From: Verrucomicrobiota bacterium
GTDB lineage: Bacteria; Verrucomicrobiota; Verrucomicrobiia; Methylacidiphilales; Verrucolacustridaceae
DNA: 6,360 nucleotides
Direction of reading: 5' to 3'
NCBI GenBank assembly: GCA_010024525.1
Contig: RGGS01000079.1
Span: forward strand, 1 to 6,360
The notes under the pieces were generated by a model. The model searched no databases. It was given only the letters and a program-made list of their open reading frames with translations, and had not been told where the DNA came from. Position 1 is the first letter of the stretch; every line of letters begins with the position of its first letter. The translations under genes were made by a program, and so were the position numbers. This document shows, one piece after another, positions 4,486 to 6,360 of this stretch.

Positions 4486-5202
4486 ATGCTTGCAAGCTCC
4501 GGCCTCCTCTTTGCGTTTGAGCATTCCAACCTTGCGGGTAAAGCCGTTATCTTTTTTCTGCTGGTGGGATCCATCTTCAGCTGGTCGATCATGTGGACCA
4601 AATGGGTCCAACTCTCGGCTGCCCGGAAAGCCACCCTCTCCTTTTTGAAGGTTTTCCGCTCCAGCAATGAACCCCTCGACCCCTATTTGGCCGGCAAGAT
4701 TTCCGCCGAATCCCCCCAAGGCACCATTTACCTCGCCGGCGCCAAGGAACTCTGTTTCCACCTCACCGGGTCCTCCGCGATCGATAGCACCCTTCACGCC
4801 CGTCTCTCCTCGGCCAAACCGCTCAACGAGACCGGGATGAACGCCGTCCGAACCGCCATGGAACGGGCGGTGGGGGAAGAATCTCTCAGACTGGAGGCCC
4901 ACCTCATCACCCTGGCCACGGCCGTCAGCGGCGCCCCCTTCCTCGGACTCCTGGGCACGGTCTGGGGCGTGATGGATGCCTTCAGCGACATTGCCGTGGC
5001 CGGTCAAGCCAGTCTCGCCGCCATGGCTCCCGGTGTTTCCGGCGCTCTCATCACCACCGTCACCGGGCTCCTTGTCGCCATCCCCGCCATGTTTGGCTAC
5101 AACTACCTCAACACCTCGATCCGTCATCTCAATGTGGAGATGGAAAACTTTGCCGCCGAATGCGGAGCGGTCTTTGAACACCGCTACTTTGACCGCTCAT
5201 GA
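4486..5202 (+). CDS. MotA/TolQ/ExbB family proton channel protein
   Basis: A 238-residue inner-membrane protein, the usual length of TolQ (230) and ExbB (244). Three membrane segments are visible: about 18-38, 146-166 and 183-205, with a cytoplasmic domain between the first two. The family core is clear: APFLGLLGTVWGVMDAF (150-166) and GALITTVTGLLVAIPA (186-201). Thr158 and Thr191 align with the pore threonines of ExbB (Thr148 and Thr181 in E. coli). In known systems five such subunits surround a dimer of the ExbD/TolR protein and use proton flow to drive a TonB or TolA transducer. It is the first gene of a three-gene operon; its TGA overlaps the next ATG (ATGA, 5199-5202). Whether it serves Tol-Pal (envelope constriction) or TonB-dependent uptake cannot be settled because the downstream genes are outside the window, so no symbol is given. 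Confidence 0.93.
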   Translation: MLASSGLLFAFEHSNLAGKAVIFFLLVGSIFSWSIMWTKWVQLSAARKATLSFLKVFRSSNEPLDPYLAGKISAESPQGTIYLAGAKELCFHLTGSSAIDSTLHARLSSAKPLNETGMNAVRTAMERAVGEESLRLEAHLITLATAVSGAPFLGLLGTVWGVMDAFSDIAVAGQASLAAMAPGVSGALITTVTGLLVAIPAMFGYNYLNTSIRHLNVEMENFAAECGAVFEHRYFDRS

Positions 5203-5621
5203 GACGCTCTCGCTCCTCCTCTCACAGTCTCGCCCTCGCGGAACTCAATATCACCCCCCTGCTGGATCTGGTCTTTGTTCTCCTCATCATTTTTATGATC
5301 ACCACCCCTCTGCTGGAGCAGCAGTTACCGGTTGATCTTCCGAAATCCTCCAAAGCCGCCTCCGCGAACCTGCCCGATCCCAAATCCATCCTCACTCTGA
5401 CCCTCTCCAAAGACGGATCGGTCATGCTCGGCCCCGACAAAGTGGGCATGGACCAACTTGCCAATCTCCTCACCCAGCGCAAAGCCCGTGACCCTGAATT
5501 GGTTGTTTCCATGCGCGCCGACTCCTCGCTCCCCTATGAGACCGTTTTTCGCGCCTTGGAGGCCGTCCGCTCCGCCGGCGCCCGCCTCGACCTCGCCAAT
5601 TTTCCGGACAATAAAAAATGA
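5199..5621 (+). CDS. ExbD/TolR family biopolymer transport protein
   Basis: A 140-residue protein, the length of TolR (142) and ExbD (141). A short basic cytoplasmic N-terminus (RRSRSSS) is followed by ELNITPLLDLVFVLLIIFMIT (15-35), the single membrane helix with its hallmark aspartate, Asp23, the residue that carries protons in this family (Asp23 in TolR, Asp25 in ExbD). The remainder (about 45-140) is the periplasmic domain, with LTLSKDGSVMLG and a final SLPYETVFRALEAVRSAGARLDLAN typical of the family. It overlaps the preceding gene by ATGA and the following gene by ATGA (5618-5621), so the three proteins are probably made by coupled translation at set ratios. Confidence 0.95.
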   Translation: MRRSRSSSHSLALAELNITPLLDLVFVLLIIFMITTPLLEQQLPVDLPKSSKAASANLPDPKSILTLTLSKDGSVMLGPDKVGMDQLANLLTQRKARDPELVVSMRADSSLPYETVFRALEAVRSAGARLDLANFPDNKK

Positions 5622-6360
5622 GCCGAGGCGGGGGCCTTCCCCGGCACACCGTCCTGATCGTGGTCGGGATTCATGTCGTGCTGCTTTTGGTGGTCGGCCT
5701 CCCGATGGCCCAGTGCCATAAGCCACCTCCCATCAAGCCGGTGGAAATCGTCGATCTGGGGTCTCTACGTCCTGGGCCCGGGCTGCCCTCCCCTACCTCG
5801 ACTGCCCCGACGGTCTCCTCCCAAACAAAGGAATCCCCGGTCCCAATCCCTCCTGCCGCAGAACCGGTCAAAGAGCCTACCCCCACACCCCCGACTCCCG
5901 AACCGCAACCAGAATCCCAGCCGGAACCAAAACCCGAACCCACTCCAGTTCCCGAAACCAAACCCGTGCCAATACCCCAACCCGAGCCCCCCAAGAAACA
6001 CCAGGTCAAAGTCAGCTCCGCCAAGAAAAAGGTCACCGCAGCTTCCGCTGAAACCAAAACCTCGGCGGCGAAATCCACCGAGCCACCCGGTCCAACCGCC
6101 TCGGACATTAAAAACCGTCTCGCCTCTAAAATCCCGGGTGAAACCGGAGGAGGAGGCGGGGATGGCGCCGGGAATGCCGGCCGACCCGATGGAGTTGCCG
6201 ACGACTTTTCCTGGTACCGGGCCCTGATCAAGCAGTGCATTCAATCCTCCTGGAAAAAACCCCCGATTCCGGCAGGCGAAAAAATCTATACGGAAGTGGA
6301 AATTAAAATCTCGCAAAGCGGGGCGGTCAGTTTTCTCCGCATCTCCCGTTCTTCCGGTGA
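5618..6360 (+). CDS. TonB/TolA-type energy transducer, 3' end outside window
   Basis: Starts with ATG overlapping the previous stop and stays open to the window end (247 full codons seen). Residues 11-29 are the single N-terminal membrane anchor, containing His19, at the place of the conserved membrane histidine of TonB (His20) and TolA (His22). Residues about 74-125 are a Pro/Glu/Lys-rich spacer with many PEP, PKP and PTP units, able to span the periplasm. Then come a Lys/Ala-rich part, a glycine-rich hinge (177-188) and the start of a TonB/TolA C-terminal domain: DFSWYRALIKQCIQSSWKKP (196-215) followed by strands EVEIKISQSGAVSFLRISRSSG. Partner and substrate are not visible. TonB-like and TolA-like readings are both possible; the WYRALIKQCIQSSW helix before the strands resembles TolA/TonB C-terminal folds generally. 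Several long frames in other registers here are products of the proline-rich composition. Confidence 0.9.
   Translation, partial: MSRGGGLPRHTVLIVVGIHVVLLLVVGLPMAQCHKPPPIKPVEIVDLGSLRPGPGLPSPTSTAPTVSSQTKESPVPIPPAAEPVKEPTPTPPTPEPQPESQPEPKPEPTPVPETKPVPIPQPEPPKKHQVKVSSAKKKVTAASAETKTSAAKSTEPPGPTASDIKNRLASKIPGETGGGGGDGAGNAGRPDGVADDFSWYRALIKQCIQSSWKKPPIPAGEKIYTEVEIKISQSGAVSFLRISRSSG

Noticed and set aside
4244..4648. Plus-strand open frame of 134 codons
   Set aside because: It begins in a repeat, crosses the tRNA antisense strand and then overlaps the TolQ/ExbB gene in another frame. The piece over the tRNA gives the familiar false peptide GQDLNLRPSGYEPDELPGCS, a known artefact of translating tRNA antisense strands.
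4348..5181. Minus-strand open frame of 277 codons
   Set aside because: It runs antisense through the whole TolQ/ExbB gene and into the tRNA gene, with a low-complexity Gly/Glu-rich translation.
5671..6316. Several open frames on both strands over the transducer gene, Pro/Arg- or Gly-rich
   Set aside because: They are out-of-frame readings of the Pro/Glu spacer; the ATG at 5618 gives the frame with anchor, spacer and C-terminal domain in the right order.

Overview
The window looks like chromosomal DNA from a member of the PVC group, most likely Verrucomicrobiota (possibly Opitutales-like). This is inferred from four things: a PEP-CTERM protein paired with a DGH-type pseudopilin, dense GTAG-headed intergenic palindromes, the absence of Shine-Dalgarno sequences before every visible start, and moderately high-GC coding sequence around an AT-rich intergenic stretch. 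No species can be named from the sequence alone.

Layout. (1) Positions 3-596, plus strand: the 3' part of a haem oxygenase-like gene; its proximal-histidine helix is encoded upstream of the first in-window start codon, so the gene begins outside the window. (2) Positions 605-2131, minus strand: a two-gene unit, a secreted PEP-CTERM protein with a DNRLRE/CBM96-like beta-sandwich, then a type IV pilin-like pseudopilin joined as TAA-ATG with no gap. It converges on the haem oxygenase with only 8 bp between stop codons. (3) Positions 2132-2360: an AT-rich divergent intergenic region with a perfect 12-bp palindrome and candidate promoters facing both ways. (4) Positions 2361-3770: a class III PLP aminotransferase with a complete set of active-site residues. 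(5) Positions 3826-4056: a 76-residue glutaredoxin-like protein. (6) Positions 4057-4309: a gene-free stretch packed with five REP-like elements, each a GTAG head followed by a 9-3-9 palindrome (one is half a copy); two copies are identical over 42 bp. (7) Positions 4310-4386, minus strand: an initiator tRNA-fMet with encoded CCA, its own promoter, and a terminator made from one of the REP-like palindromes. (8) Positions 4486-6360, plus strand: a TolQ/ExbB - TolR/ExbD - TonB/TolA operon with two ATGA overlaps, the last gene cut by the window end.

The Tol/Exb operon is the clearest functional unit: a proton-driven inner-membrane motor (MotA/TolQ/ExbB channel plus ExbD/TolR) and a periplasm-spanning transducer. 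The PEP-CTERM/pseudopilin pair is probably a co-expressed surface or envelope module. The remaining genes look like independent housekeeping genes.

Most worth a second look: the REP-like cluster between the glutaredoxin gene and the initiator tRNA, including its use as a tRNA terminator; the A29:U41 pair in an initiator tRNA where G29:C41 is expected; and the lack of Shine-Dalgarno sequences with -10-like hexamers exactly 6 nt before three start codons, suggesting leaderless transcripts. No wholly new multi-gene system was recognised.
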